Part shown: positions 17,736 through 27,348 of the stretch, piece after piece
How positions within the stretch are numbered: the stretch's first letter is position 1
Layout of the letters: each line of letters begins with the position of its first letter
Assembly: GCA_017540825.1 (NCBI GenBank)
Contig: JAFYAH010000025.1
Coordinates: forward strand, 52,104 to 116,103
From: Candidatus Methanomethylophilaceae archaeon
GTDB lineage: Archaea > Thermoplasmatota > Thermoplasmata > Methanomassiliicoccales > Methanomethylophilaceae
Reading direction: 5' to 3'
DNA length: 64,000 bases
Notes under the pieces: model-generated
The model's database searches: none
Told to the model about the DNA's origin: nothing
Seen by the model: the letters and a program-made list of their open reading frames with translations, nothing else
Translations under genes and position numbers: made by a program

Positions 17736-19490
17736 TCAGGACCTTTCAGCGATCTCTCTCTTCACCTTGGCGATGAAGTCTTCCAGCTTCATCTGCCCCG
17801 CGTCGGTCCCGTCCCTGCACCTCACGGTGACGACCGTCCCGTCCTCGCTCTCCTTCTCGCCGAGGACCAGCATGTACGGGACCTTCTCGAGCTGCGCCTC
17901 GCGGATCTTGTAACCGATCTTCTCGTCCCTGTTGTCCAGCTCCATCCTTATCCCCGCGGCCTTGAGCTTCGCGGCGACGTCGGATGCGTACGCGAAGGTC
18001 TTCTCCGAGACGGACAGGACCTTGGCCTGCACAGGGGACAGCCAGACGGGGAACTTCCCGGCGTAGTGCTCTATGAGTATCCCTATGAACCTCTCGACGG
18101 ACCCGAATATGACCCTGTGGATCATTATGGGCCTGTGCTTGTCGCCGTCGGTGCCGATGTAGCTGATGTCGAACCTCTGGGGCATCTGGAAGTCCAGCTG
18201 GATGGTCCCGCACTGCCAGGTCCTGCCTATGGAGTCCTCAAGGTGGAAGTCTATCTTGGGACCGTAGAACGCCCCGTCTCCCTCGTTGACGACGTAGTCT
18301 ATCCCGCAGGCTTTCAGCGCGTCTATGAGCCCGTTGGTGGCCCTCTCCCAGTCCTCGTCGGACCCCATGCTGTCCTCCGGCCGGGTGGACAGCTCGACGT
18401 GGTACTTGAACCCGAACTTGGAGTACACCTCGTCGATGAGCCTGACGATCCCGGTGATCTCGCCGCCTATCTGCTCGGGCGTGACGAATATGTGGGAGTC
18501 GTCCTGGGTGAAGCATCTCACCCTCATGAGGCCGTGCAGCGTCCCGGACCTCTCGTGCCTGTGGACGAGCCCGAGCTCGCAGGTCCTGAGGGGGAGCTCC
18601 TTGTACGAGTGGGTGTAGACCTTGTACACCAGGATGCTCCCGGGGCAGTTCATCGGCTTGATGCAGTAGGTCTCGTCGTCGATGGTAGTGGTGTACATGT
18701 TGTCCTTGTAATGGTCCCAGTGCCCGGACTGCAGCCACAGCGACTGGTTGAGGATCATGGGGGTGGAGATCTCCTGGTAGTCCTCTCTGACGTGGAGCTC
18801 CCTCCAGTATTCGATCAGGGAGTTCTTGAGGACCATCCCCTTGGGGAGGAAGAACGGGAATCCGGGCCCCTCCTCCATTATGGCGAACAGCCCGAGCTCC
18901 CTTCCGAGCCTGCGGTGGTCTCTCTTCTTGGCCTCCTCCAGCATGGTCAGATGGGCGTCCAGGGCCTCCTTGCTGGCGAACGCGGTGCCGTAGATCCTCT
19001 GGAGCATCTTGTTCTTCTCGTCCCCGCGCCAGTAGGCCCCGGCGATGGAGAGGAGCTTGAAAGCCTTGACCGCCTTCGTGTAAAGGGCGTGGGGCCCCGC
19101 GCACAGGTCCACGAACTCGCCCTGCTTGTAGAAGCTGATGGAAGCGTCCTCGGGGAGGTCTTCCACGAGCTGCACCTTGTAGTCCTCGCCCTTGGACCTG
19201 AGGTACTCGATCGCCTCCTCGCGGGGCTTGGTGAAGGTCTCCAGCTTCAGGTTCTCCTTGACGATCTTCTTCATCTCCGCCTCGAGCTTCTCGAGGTCCT
19301 CGGGGACGAACCCGCCCTCCTTGTCGAAGTCGTAGTAGAACCCGTCGTCTATGGCTGGCCCTATGGCGAGCTTGGTCCCGGGATATAGCCTCTGGACCGC
19401 CTGCGCGAGCACGTGGGAGGCTGTGTGCCTCAGAACCTTGAGCTCGTCTTCGCATTCCTTCACCGTTCCGTCGCTGTATAACGCTTTCAT
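17736..19490 (-). CDS. thrS: Threonyl-tRNA synthetase, bacterial type without TGS domain
   Basis: The 584-residue class II synthetase charges tRNA-Thr. The order is a short N-terminal extension, the second additional (editing) domain beginning around LRHTASHVLAQAVQ with the HTASH zinc-like motif, the catalytic core with MNCPGS, motif 2 RHERSGTLHGLMRVR and TQDDSHIF, motif 3 near HRVIFGSVERFIG, and the anticodon-binding domain. Typical bacterial ThrRS is about 640 residues because of an N-terminal TGS domain, which is missing here. The ATG at 19490 is preferred over the GTG at 19499. A TATA-like TTATAAAAA lies at 19564-19572. A bacterial-type enzyme in an archaeon indicates transfer. It ends with TGA. 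Confidence 0.95.
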   Translation of the reverse strand: MKALYSDGTVKECEDELKVLRHTASHVLAQAVQRLYPGTKLAIGPAIDDGFYYDFDKEGGFVPEDLEKLEAEMKKIVKENLKLETFTKPREEAIEYLRSKGEDYKVQLVEDLPEDASISFYKQGEFVDLCAGPHALYTKAVKAFKLLSIAGAYWRGDEKNKMLQRIYGTAFASKEALDAHLTMLEEAKKRDHRRLGRELGLFAIMEEGPGFPFFLPKGMVLKNSLIEYWRELHVREDYQEISTPMILNQSLWLQSGHWDHYKDNMYTTTIDDETYCIKPMNCPGSILVYKVYTHSYKELPLRTCELGLVHRHERSGTLHGLMRVRCFTQDDSHIFVTPEQIGGEITGIVRLIDEVYSKFGFKYHVELSTRPEDSMGSDEDWERATNGLIDALKACGIDYVVNEGDGAFYGPKIDFHLEDSIGRTWQCGTIQLDFQMPQRFDISYIGTDGDKHRPIMIHRVIFGSVERFIGILIEHYAGKFPVWLSPVQAKVLSVSEKTFAYASDVAAKLKAAGIRMELDNRDEKIGYKIREAQLEKVPYMLVLGEKESEDGTVVTVRCRDGTDAGQMKLEDFIAKVKREIAERS

Positions 19491-19637
19491 GTAGATCACT
19501 CAGCACCCGCCCGAATACGAAGTCGGGCTGGGATTGTTGGTCGGCACGGCATCAGTGGACGTCTTATAAAAACGATGGTGCGCGGCACGAAGGCGTTCGA
19601 TAGCCTTCACGGATGCGACGAGATCCTATGACAGCTG

Positions 19638-19943
19638 ATGATGTTCTTCGCCCGGTCTCTGCTCGAAGCCTATAGGAAAGCCTCGAAGGAGTTCGGGAGG
19701 AAGGATCGTCTTAAGGACATCGACGAGAACATGCGAAAGATAGCGTACGAGGCCAGGAGCCGCGGGGCGTTCTCTTTGAACGAAGCCCTCCTCTGGGTTC
19801 CAGGCATCGGCAGCCAGACGCTCAGGGCCCGTCTCGAAAAGCTCGTGGAGATGGACATCCTCGAGAAGACTGGCAACACGAAGGGCCTCAGATACTCTTT
19901 CAAAGATCCGCTGGCATCGCTTCGCAGAAGAGGGATGGGATAA
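19638..19943 (+). CDS. Small winged-helix-like protein with an internal CGA (possibly interrupted)
   Basis: The 101-codon frame reads like a real small protein: a charged N-terminal helix, then AFSLNEALLWVPGIGS, and a C-terminal part (ARLEKLVEMDILEKTGN) that resembles a winged-helix recognition region. I do not recognise a named family. It is the only frame in the window where CGA lies inside protein-like sequence (codon 33, 19734-19736). If CGA terminates, the product is 32 residues and the gene is broken, since no obvious restart follows; if CGA is decoded here, it is the exception to the pattern seen elsewhere. It ends with TAA and stands alone between thrS and the ADP-ribosylglycohydrolase gene. 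Confidence 0.45.
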   Translation: MMFFARSLLEAYRKASKEFGRKDRLKDIDENMRKIAYEARSRGAFSLNEALLWVPGIGSQTLRARLEKLVEMDILEKTGNTKGLRYSFKDPLASLRRRGMG

Positions 19944-20164
19944 GACGGTTCTGGGATAGGTCGGCGAGTCGAGCGGCATGAGGCGTATCCTGTCCATGCG
20001 GCATCTTTCTATGTTCGAGCCGATGCTTTCGGCAAGACCATCTGCAGAACAGCCAGCCGTCATCGCTTTCCAGGCTCGAGAACGCGAATCGTTCGCAGAG
20101 GCGATTCGGACTAGTCCCGCCTTCGGCAGACATGTTAAAGGCATCTCATCGCATGACTCCTCGC

Positions 20165-21283
20165 ATGAGCGGGCTGTCAGCGAGGGAGCGCTCCCTGGGA
20201 TGCCTCTTCGGAGGTGCGATCGGCGATGCGTTCGGGTACACCGTCGAATTCTCCGACATCCAGTCGATAAAGGAGAGGTTCGGAGAGAGCGGCCTCCAGG
20301 AGCCGGTCCCTTTCGAGGGGAGGTACAGGATATCGGACGACACGCAGATGACCCTGCTCACGGCCGACGGCCTGCTCACGGGAGAGACGAGGTTCTGCTG
20401 CAGGGGCATAGCGTCCTCCCCTGCGGACTACGCATTTCCGAAGTACAGGATGTGGGCCAAGCTCCAGGGGTTCAAGGTCCCTGGCGTCGTCCACGAGTCC
20501 TGGCTGTTCAGCGATCCGTATATGTATGCCCGGCGCTCCCCCGGGAACACGTGCATAATGGACCTGTGCCAGAACGGGTCCGCTGCGAGGCCGGGCGAGC
20601 CGAGGAACGACAGTAAGGGATGCGGCGGCCTCATGAGGGCGGCACCCGCCGGCATCGCCGCGCACAGGTTCCTGGACCCGGACACGAAGGCCGTCGAGTG
20701 GGGCGAGGAGACAGCCGCCGCCACGCACGGGCATCCGCTGGGATGGATGACGGCGGCCATGATGGCAGGCATCGTCAACCGCATCTTCTGCGGAGACGGC
20801 CTCGAGGAGTCTGTAGACGGCTCGCTCAAGGCTTGCGATGCCCGGTACGGCGGGAGCCATCACATGTCGGAGCTCTCCGGAATCGTCGGCAAGGCGCTGT
20901 CCTTGGCCGGGTCGGAGAAGGACGACCTCGAATGCATGGCCGAGCTGGGATACGGGTGGGTGGCAGAGGAGACGCTCGCCATGGCTCTGTTCGCGTGCCT
21001 CAGGCACCAGGACGACATCAAAGGGTGCCTCAGATGCTCTGTGAACGTCACCGGTGACTCAGACTCTATAGGGTCGGTGGCCGGAAACATCCTGGGTGCC
21101 CTCCTGGGGATGGATGCGGTGGGGAAGGCGTTCGACATCGGCAGGATCGAATGCTTCGATCTTATAGAGACGACCGCTGAGGACCTGGCTTCGGGATGCC
21201 CTACGGACGGGCGGGTGCTGACCGACGATGGATGGGAGGACAGGTACGTCCGCTGCGTGAACCCCAAGGCCTCCGGCAATCGA
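20165..21283 (+). CDS. ADP-ribosylglycohydrolase family protein (DraG/ARH-like)
   Basis: The 372-residue protein shows the family signatures in order: GGAIGDAFG near the N-terminus, SDDTQMTLLTADGL (metal-binding Asp pair), GGLMRAAP, THGHP, and the C-terminal GDSDSIGSVAGNILGA. Such enzymes remove ADP-ribose from proteins, classically from Arg of dinitrogenase reductase, or from other acceptors. The ATG at 20165 fits a TTAAA element about 25 bp upstream; earlier ATGs exist at 20132 and 20153. The frame meets CGA at 21281 and again at 21287, directly after a normal family end (VNPKASGN). The conventional reading runs on through the hisS promoter to 21361. The nitrogenase-like H protein at 41 kb is a speculative target. 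Confidence 0.88.
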
Positions 21284-21328
21284 CCGCGACAGACGCATCG
21301 GGTCCTGCCTCGGGGCATAATAGAACAA

Positions 21329-21337
21329 TTAATAAAA
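21329..21337 (+). promoter_or_regulatory. TATA box of hisS
   Basis: TTAATAAAA lies 21-29 bases upstream of the hisS ATG at 21358. It sits in the 74-bp gap created when the preceding gene is ended at its CGA codon; in the conventional reading it would lie inside coding sequence. Confidence 0.55.
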
Positions 21338-21357
21338 CGGCCTGCTATGGGCGTGCC

Positions 21358-22611
21358 ATGATTCAGTGCCCGCGCGGTACGAGGGACTTCCTCCCGGACG
21401 AGATGGAGAAACGCAGGTTCTACGAGAACGAGCTCAGGAATGTCGCCAAGAAGTTCGGTTTCAGGGAGGTCGAGACCCCCATCTTCGAGGACGCGGAGCT
21501 GTTCATACTCAGGTCAGGCCCGAACGTCCTGAAGGAGCTGTACGCGTTCAAGGACAAAGGCGACAGGGAGATCGCTCTGCGCCCAGAGATGACCGCCCCT
21601 GCCATCAGGATGTTTGTCAACAGCATGAGCAACGACCCCAAGCCAATCAAGATTTTCTATTTCGGCCAGTGCTTCAGGTACGAGAGGCCTCAGAGCGGAA
21701 GGTACAGGGAGTTCTTCCAGTTCGGCGCGGAGCTAATCGGCAGCGCCACCCCGGAGACCGACGCGGAGGTCATATCGATGGCCGCCTCGATGATAGAGGC
21801 TCTCGGATTGAACGAGTACAAGATCCGCATAGGGCACATAGGGGTCCTGAGGCAGAGGATCGCGGACGTCGGGGTCCCGAAGGAGAGGACCGCCGAGGTC
21901 CTGCAGAAGCTGGACAAGAAGCTGTACGAGGAGGCTCGCCCGCTCCTGGAGGAGATGGGGGTGTCCGGGACGGACATAGACGGGGTGTTCGAGCTCACCG
22001 AGACCGTGGGAGGCACGGACGTCCTGGAGAGGGTCCCCGGAGAGGCCGGAGACTATCTAAGAGAGGTGGTCTCGTACCTTTCCGCCATGGGCGTCAGCGA
22101 CGTCGAGATCGACCTCGGCGTCGTCCGCGGGCTCGACTACTACACCGGCATGGTGTTCGAGGCGGAGGCTCCGTCCTTGGGGGCGGAGAAGCAGATATGC
22201 GGCGGGGGCTCATACACTCTGTCCGAGCTTTTCGGCGGAGAGAAGGTCTTCTCCACCGGCTTCGCCATCGGGTTCGACAGGATCCTTCTGGCCATGGAGA
22301 AGGAGGGCAAGGTCTACGAGCCGAAAGGCATCGACGCCTACGTCCTCCCCGTGTCGGAGGACATGAAGCTGAGGGCGGCAGAGGTTGTGGCGTCTCTGCG
22401 CAGGAATGGGGTCTCCGCGGACATAGACATCATGGGGCGCAAGATGGGCAAGGCCCTCAAGTACGCATCCTCCGTCAGGGCGAGGCATGCCGTCATCGTC
22501 GGCGCCAAGGAGATGGAGGAGGGCGCCGTGACGCTCAGGGACATGGACACCGGCGAGCAGAAGGCCGTCAAGCTCGAGGACCTCGCTTCCGAGATCAAGA
22601 AGCAGGCCTGA
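21358..22611 (+). CDS. hisS: Histidyl-tRNA synthetase
   Basis: The 417-residue class II synthetase begins PRGTRDFLPDE, has motif 2 RYERPQSGRYREFFQFGAE, the histidine-specific motif VVRGLDYYTGMVFE, motif 3 near GFAIGFDRILLAM, and a C-terminal anticodon-binding domain (DAYVLPVSE onward). It charges tRNA-His. Length and motifs are normal. The start is fixed by the PRGTRDF beginning and by the TATA box; a longer in-frame extension upstream is spurious. It ends with TGA immediately before a terminator hairpin shared with the convergent Fic gene. Confidence 0.97.
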   Translation: MIQCPRGTRDFLPDEMEKRRFYENELRNVAKKFGFREVETPIFEDAELFILRSGPNVLKELYAFKDKGDREIALRPEMTAPAIRMFVNSMSNDPKPIKIFYFGQCFRYERPQSGRYREFFQFGAELIGSATPETDAEVISMAASMIEALGLNEYKIRIGHIGVLRQRIADVGVPKERTAEVLQKLDKKLYEEARPLLEEMGVSGTDIDGVFELTETVGGTDVLERVPGEAGDYLREVVSYLSAMGVSDVEIDLGVVRGLDYYTGMVFEAEAPSLGAEKQICGGGSYTLSELFGGEKVFSTGFAIGFDRILLAMEKEGKVYEPKGIDAYVLPVSEDMKLRAAEVVASLRRNGVSADIDIMGRKMGKALKYASSVRARHAVIVGAKEMEEGAVTLRDMDTGEQKAVKLEDLASEIKKQA

Positions 22612-22629
22612 AGGAGGGTCACCCCTCCT
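22612..22629. terminator. Bidirectional hairpin between hisS and the Fic gene
   Basis: AGGAGGG-TCAC-CCCTCCT forms a perfect seven-pair stem with a four-base loop, starting on the last base of the hisS TGA and ending three bases before the convergent Fic stop. A short T-rich stretch follows it on the plus strand. Confidence 0.6.
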
Positions 22630-22632
22630 CTT

Positions 22633-23652
22633 TCAGACTATAGTCTTACGGTATTTCTGGAACCTGCTGCGAGGGTGCTCCGGGTCGGTCATGACCACGA
22701 TCCCGGATTCTATAGCCGGGCGGATGTAGTTCTTCAGGAAGTTCGACCTGTTGCTGACACCGAGGGCTTCCATTATCTCCTCTGCGCTCATGGCGTTCTT
22801 TCCCATCGACGTCAGCAGCGCAGTCATCTTCTCGTTCCTGATGTTCATGAGCCCATCCAGAGACGATAGGATGACGTCGTTGGAGAATTCGATGAAGCTC
22901 TCGCAGCTCGATGCAGACTGGCAATCTTCCAGCACGGAATAGTACTGATCTTGTTTCTTGCGGATGGTGCTCTCGATTGAGACCATCTTGAAGACGGGGT
23001 CGTATTCCTGCAGAATAGCGTTTTGCCACAGTCTGCCTATTCTACCGTTGCCGTCTACGAACGGATGTATCGATTCGATGTAGAAGTGCATGACTGCTGA
23101 TTTTATCACCGTCTGGCAGTTCGTCCTCGAGCACCAGTCGAACAGTTCTTTAATCAGGCTCGGCACTTGTGTGTAGTCCGGGGCTTTATAAATCAGCCTG
23201 TCTCCGTCGAAGACTCCTACGCCTTCCTCTCTGAACCCCGGCTTCTCTATGAGCCCGAACGTCAGCACATCATGTATTCTGAGAAAGTCATCAATGGAGG
23301 AGACATCGAATTTGCCTATCTGGGAGTATGCTTCGATAGCATTTTTTGTCTCTATTATCTCATCGAAAGGCCCTTGGACCGCCTTTCCGTCGATTATGTC
23401 TATGGTTTTGCTTAACGGAAGATCGTTCCCTTCTATCGCTAGCGACGAGTTGATCGAATGGATATGGGATGTTTTACGAAGAATCAGCCGGGCTTCGCCG
23501 TATTCGACCGATGATAGATGAGATATGCAGTCGTCGATTCTTACCAATTGCCGAAACATCTTTTCAGTCAATTCGTATTTTGGAATCGAATCGAACTCCA
23601 TGCTGGTACGATGCGAATTTGCATTATATAGTTTCCAGTAATGTTTTGACAT
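22633..23652 (-). CDS. Fic-family AMP-transferase-like protein with N-terminal inhibitory motif
   Basis: The 339-residue protein has the Fic motif HPFVDGNGRIGR, an upstream inhibitory helix motif of the type S-x3-E-G (SLAIEGN, about residue 70), and a C-terminal winged-helix-like region (MSAEEIMEALGVSN). Fic enzymes usually transfer AMP from ATP to a Ser, Thr or Tyr of a target; the inhibitory motif restrains activity. The target is unknown. The DNA is clearly AT-richer than its neighbours and Arg is often AGA or CGT, suggesting horizontal acquisition, yet even here no CGA codon occurs. The start ATG at 23652 lies in a tandem repeat; GTG at 23658 is the alternative. It ends with TGA. Confidence 0.9.
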   Translation of the reverse strand: MSKHYWKLYNANSHRTSMEFDSIPKYELTEKMFRQLVRIDDCISHLSSVEYGEARLILRKTSHIHSINSSLAIEGNDLPLSKTIDIIDGKAVQGPFDEIIETKNAIEAYSQIGKFDVSSIDDFLRIHDVLTFGLIEKPGFREEGVGVFDGDRLIYKAPDYTQVPSLIKELFDWCSRTNCQTVIKSAVMHFYIESIHPFVDGNGRIGRLWQNAILQEYDPVFKMVSIESTIRKKQDQYYSVLEDCQSASSCESFIEFSNDVILSSLDGLMNIRNEKMTALLTSMGKNAMSAEEIMEALGVSNRSNFLKNYIRPAIESGIVVMTDPEHPRSRFQKYRKTIV

Positions 23653-23684
23653 TGCCACTTACATTGCCACTTACATTGCCACCG
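23649..23684 (-). repeat. Three tandem 12-bp units overlapping the Fic start
   Basis: Reading the minus strand, two copies of GTGGCAATGTAA precede GTGGCAATGT that opens the Fic gene (the first unit differs at its outer end). Each upstream copy therefore contains ATG followed directly by the stop TAA, a minimal start-stop element, just before the true ATG. Such units could buffer translation initiation, or may be a slippage-prone repeat. Confidence 0.7.
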
Positions 23685-23814
23685 GTACAAGTAGCAATGT
23701 TGCGTCATTCTGCTGTGCAAGGAGACTCGTGCCACGGTACAGGGGGCACGTGGCGTTACTCTGATTGTATTTGGACAGCAGCTGTTTCAACAGTTCTCAA
23801 TAAAACATAAGTCT

Positions 23815-24549
23815 ATGCCAGGTGTTTTATCGCTGTACCCGGTTGTCAATTGCATGTGGTACTGGCTGGTGGCTGTCGCGATAGCGGTCGTGCTGCTGCT
23901 CGTAGTCCCCAAGAGGATCACGAGGGAGCAAACAGGCAACGTTTGGGTCCCGATGGTCTCGGGCGCTGTCCTGGGAATCGCAGCCAGCATCTTGGTCGGC
24001 TCCTACGATGCCGACATATGCTCCCTCGGCGTCTTCGGCGCCCATCTGTCTCTCTTCGCTCTCGGTGTTGTTGTCGCTGTGGCATCCGCCCTGTCTGAGT
24101 CGTTCAAGGGCGTGATGCTGCTGGTGTCTGGCACGATGTCGGCTGCCTTGCTGGCGCTTGTATACGTAGGGCAGCTGGGCATCTACGTCGGGACTCTGCT
24201 GCTGATGGGCATCGCCTGCTTATCGTCGATGATGTCTGATTTCAGACATATGGTTGGGCCAAGCCCGAGAGGCCTTAAGGCGGACCTGGTACTGGCTTCG
24301 TCGATTGCGGTAGGAACGCTCCTCCTCTGTCTCGGCGTCGAAGGACTTGTCCACGATTTGGCAGATCAGCTGAGCATCCAGTACGTCGCATCGGCAGCCG
24401 CCGTCACAATCGCCGAGCTTCTGGCATGTACGGCAGCATCCAAGGGCGGAGGCTTCTTGGGAGCTGCGGCGACGGCTTCGGCGATGACCGTCTTCGTCGG
24501 CGCGACGTTCATAGCGTCGACCTTGATAATCAGGGGGATGGTCCAATGA
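23815..24549 (+). CDS. Polytopic membrane protein of unknown function
   Basis: The 244-residue protein is almost wholly hydrophobic, with about seven predicted membrane helices and small polar loops (for example PKRITREQTGN after the first helix). I recognise no family. Its TGA overlaps the ATG of the CotH-like gene (ATGA at 24546-24549), so the two are translationally coupled; a membrane partner for the CotH-like protein is a reasonable guess. The sequence AATAAAACATAAG at about 23800 may be its TATA box. An inner start at 23851 (MWYW) is possible. Confidence 0.7.
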   Translation: MPGVLSLYPVVNCMWYWLVAVAIAVVLLLVVPKRITREQTGNVWVPMVSGAVLGIAASILVGSYDADICSLGVFGAHLSLFALGVVVAVASALSESFKGVMLLVSGTMSAALLALVYVGQLGIYVGTLLLMGIACLSSMMSDFRHMVGPSPRGLKADLVLASSIAVGTLLLCLGVEGLVHDLADQLSIQYVASAAAVTIAELLACTAASKGGGFLGAAATASAMTVFVGATFIASTLIIRGMVQ

Positions 24550-25781
24550 GCCAAGATACGCTTAGAATCGTGCTGGTTCTGGCTTTCGCTGCGTCGCTGT
24601 CTCTCGTCATCTCGACCATCGAATTTGGAGATCACGACGATGAGTCGAGCTTCCCATGCATGTATATCGACATTCCGGGGAAGGAGGCCGTGTCGAAGGA
24701 CGCCTACGTCCCTTGCAGGATAACCGTGGACTCGGAGGACTGCTCCCTGTCGGACGCCGATGCCGGCATCAAAGGGCGCGGAAACTCCACCTGGGGGCTG
24801 CCCAAGAAGCCGTACAACATAAAATTCGACAAGAAGACGGACCTGTTCGAGATCGGCTCCGCGAAGACGTGGGTGCTGTTGGCCAACTATCTGGACAAGA
24901 GCATGGTCAGGAACTTCCTCTCATACACCGTGGCGGAAGCTCTGGGGTCGGAGTACACGACAGCCACGCAGTTCGTCAACCTGTTCATCAACGGGGAGTA
25001 CCAGGGCCTCTACCTGCTGACCGAGAAGATACAGATCGGAGAGGAGAGGGTCGACATCGCAGAATCAGACGACGAGGACAGCAGCTTCAGCTTCATAGTC
25101 GAGATGGACAGCCATGCCTTCAAGGACGGGGCAGAAGGTGTCGATTATTTCTCCGTAAACGGGAGGGACTACAGCATCAAGGACCCCGACTGCACTCCGG
25201 AGCAGGTGTGGATGGTGAAGGCCTTCATGGAAGAGGCGTGGGATGCTATAGGGTCCGGGGACTGGCGCAGGGTCGATGGGATCCTGAACGTCGACTCCTT
25301 CGTGTCCACGTACATCGTGGAGGAGCTCTTCCACGACGCGGATGTCGACCTCACCAGTTTCTATCTGTTCAGGGGGCCCGACGAGAAGCTACACAGCGGG
25401 CCTATATGGGACTTCGACCTGTGCGCCGGAAACTATAACGCGACCCGCGCCAACGACCCGGACCGCCTGTATGCGGCCGAGAAGAGCATCTGGTACTCCT
25501 CCCTGCTGAGATACGATGAGTTCAGGGGGATGGTATCCGACAAGCTCTCGGAAAGCAAGACGATGATAACGCAGGCGCTGGACCGCGGGCTGCAATATCT
25601 CGACATGAACGAAGGCGACTTCGTCAGGAACTTCGAAAGGTGGCCCATACTGGACAGGCATGTGACCATGAACCCGTTCACTTTCATGCTGCTGGACACA
25701 TGGCAGGAGCACGTCGACTACACGGTCTCCTGGCTGAACAGGAGCCTGGACACCCTCTTGAGGGAGTACTGCCAGGAGCGA
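24546..25781 (+). CDS. CotH-kinase-family secreted protein
   Basis: The 411-residue protein starts with a signal or anchor helix (about 8-22) and matches the CotH family. It has GIKGRGNSTWGLPKKPYNIKF near the front, then SMVRNFLSYTVA, the metal/ATP-binding region around HSGPIWDFDLCAGN, and helical C-terminal sequence. CotH proteins are atypical protein kinases of spore coats and extracellular matrices; substrates here are unknown. After LREYCQE comes CGA at 25779 and a second in-frame CGA at 25788. Conventional translation continues 600 further codons in a frame that overlaps the next gene, which is not credible. The gene is coupled to the preceding membrane protein. Confidence 0.88.
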
Positions 25782-25815
25782 GAGCCGCGATCGGCACGGG
25801 TTCCGTTCAGGCGGG

Positions 25816-25822
25816 ATTATAT
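25816..25822 (+). promoter_or_regulatory. TATA box of the ACT-MBL gene
   Basis: ATTATAT lies 24-30 bases upstream of the ATG at 25846. It falls in the short gap between the CGA end of the CotH-like gene and this start, consistent with a separate leaderless transcript. Confidence 0.55.
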
Positions 25823-25845
25823 CGGGCTTGGGTCATCCCCGGGCG

Positions 25846-27291
25846 ATGAAGAAGTCCTACGTCACCAAGATGCCGGACGACATAGGCGCGTTCCTGAAGG
25901 CAAGCAGATGCTTTGCAGAGCTCGGCGTGAACATAACCAGAGTGAGCTACAACAAGGCGGTGGACACGCATACGCTGTTCATCGACGCCGAAGGGACCGA
26001 GGAGGCCCTCGCCGAGGCGGACAGGAGGCTCGTCGAGATAGGCTACATCCACGGTCCGAGCGTGGAGAGGTCCGTCATGCTCATGGAGTTCATCCTGAAG
26101 GACGAGCCCGGCAGCGTCACCAGGGTGCTCGAGCTGATAGAGGAGCACGGGTTCAACATCTCCTACATAAGCTCCCAGCAGGACGGCAGCGGCTACCAGA
26201 GGTTCAAGATGGGGCTGTTCGTCGAGAGCGCGGAAGAGGTGTCGAGGTTCATCTCGGAAGCGTCGGAGGTATGCCAGGTGGACGTGCTGAACTACAACGG
26301 GTCCGAGACCGTGTACGACAACTCCATCTTCTACAGCTCGTTCGTCTCGGCCATATCCAGGTCCATGGGCATATCCGACAGCAAGAAGGAGGAGCTCCTG
26401 GTCTACTGCAACATGGCCATGCAGCTGCTCGACGGCAAGGGGCTGTCGCCTTACTACACGTTCGACACCATCGGGAAGCTGGCGGATCTGCTCGTAGCAT
26501 GCAAAGGGGATGCATTCAGTCCCAGGGTCACGCGCCACAGGGTGTCGGAGAGGACCGAGATCGTGGTGATAGAGCCTCCGTGCGGGAGCAACGTCACGAT
26601 AATATCCTCCGGCGGAGAGGTGCTGTTCGTGGACACCGGGTACGCTTGCTACAGGGAGGAGACGTTCCGGACGGTCAGGGAGGTCCTTCCCGGCTTCGAC
26701 GGCATCAGGAAGAGGGTGCTGGTCACCCATGCGGACCTGGACCACATAGGCCTCTGCCCCTTCTTCGACGAGGTCCTGGCCAGCGAGAGGAGCGCAGAGT
26801 GCATGCGCGAGGAGTACGAGGGCAGGGACGGCTTCAGGGAGAGGAACCCTCTCCACAAGCCGTACATCGGGATATGCAAGGCCCTGACCCTGTACGAGCC
26901 GGTCCCCACGGAGAAGGTGTCCGTGATGTGGAAGGCGCGCCCCGACAGCGAGGTCCCGCTGTATCCCGTGGGGTTCCTGGATGTCGGGGAGCTCGGCTTC
27001 GAGGTCTACGAAGGAAGGGGAGGGCATCTCAGCGGGGAGATAATCCTAGTGGACTACAGCCACAAGCTGGCGTTCACGGGGGACGTCTACGTGAACATGC
27101 ACGGGATGTCCCCGGAGCAGGCGAGGTACAACAGGTACGCCCCGATCCTCATGACTTCGGTGGACACGGACCCGATGATGTGCAGGTCCGAGAGGGAGGC
27201 TCTATTCCAGCGCATGGGCGCAGGGGAGTGGACGATCTTCAGCGGCCACGGGGCGGCCAAGAGGTACGACGTCAGGACCGCCGAGGAGCGA
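25846..27291 (+). CDS. ACT-domain plus metallo-beta-lactamase-fold protein
   Basis: The 481-residue protein has two N-terminal ACT-like domains (about 1-68 and 72-150, with DEPGSVTRVLELIEEHGFN in the second), a helical linker, and a C-terminal metallo-beta-lactamase-fold hydrolase with the HADLDHIG metal motif (about residue 300) and further His or Asp ligands (LAFTGDVY, FSGHGAAK). ACT domains usually sense amino acids, so a ligand-regulated hydrolase is possible; the substrate is unknown. It ends after VRTAEE at CGA (27289-27291). The sequence beyond is a GC hairpin-like spacer, and the next conventional stop is TAA at 27330. The upstream in-frame ATG at 25828 would precede the likely transcription start. 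Confidence 0.82.
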
Positions 27292-27348
27292 GGCCGGGCG
27301 GACCCCCGGAAGGGCCTCGTCCGGCTGTAAACAGGTTTAGGCGGATCA

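Noticed and set aside
19978..20164. Short ORFs on either strand between the small wHTH gene and the ADP-ribosylglycohydrolase gene
   Set aside because: Shadow-like composition and internal CGA codons; no motif support.
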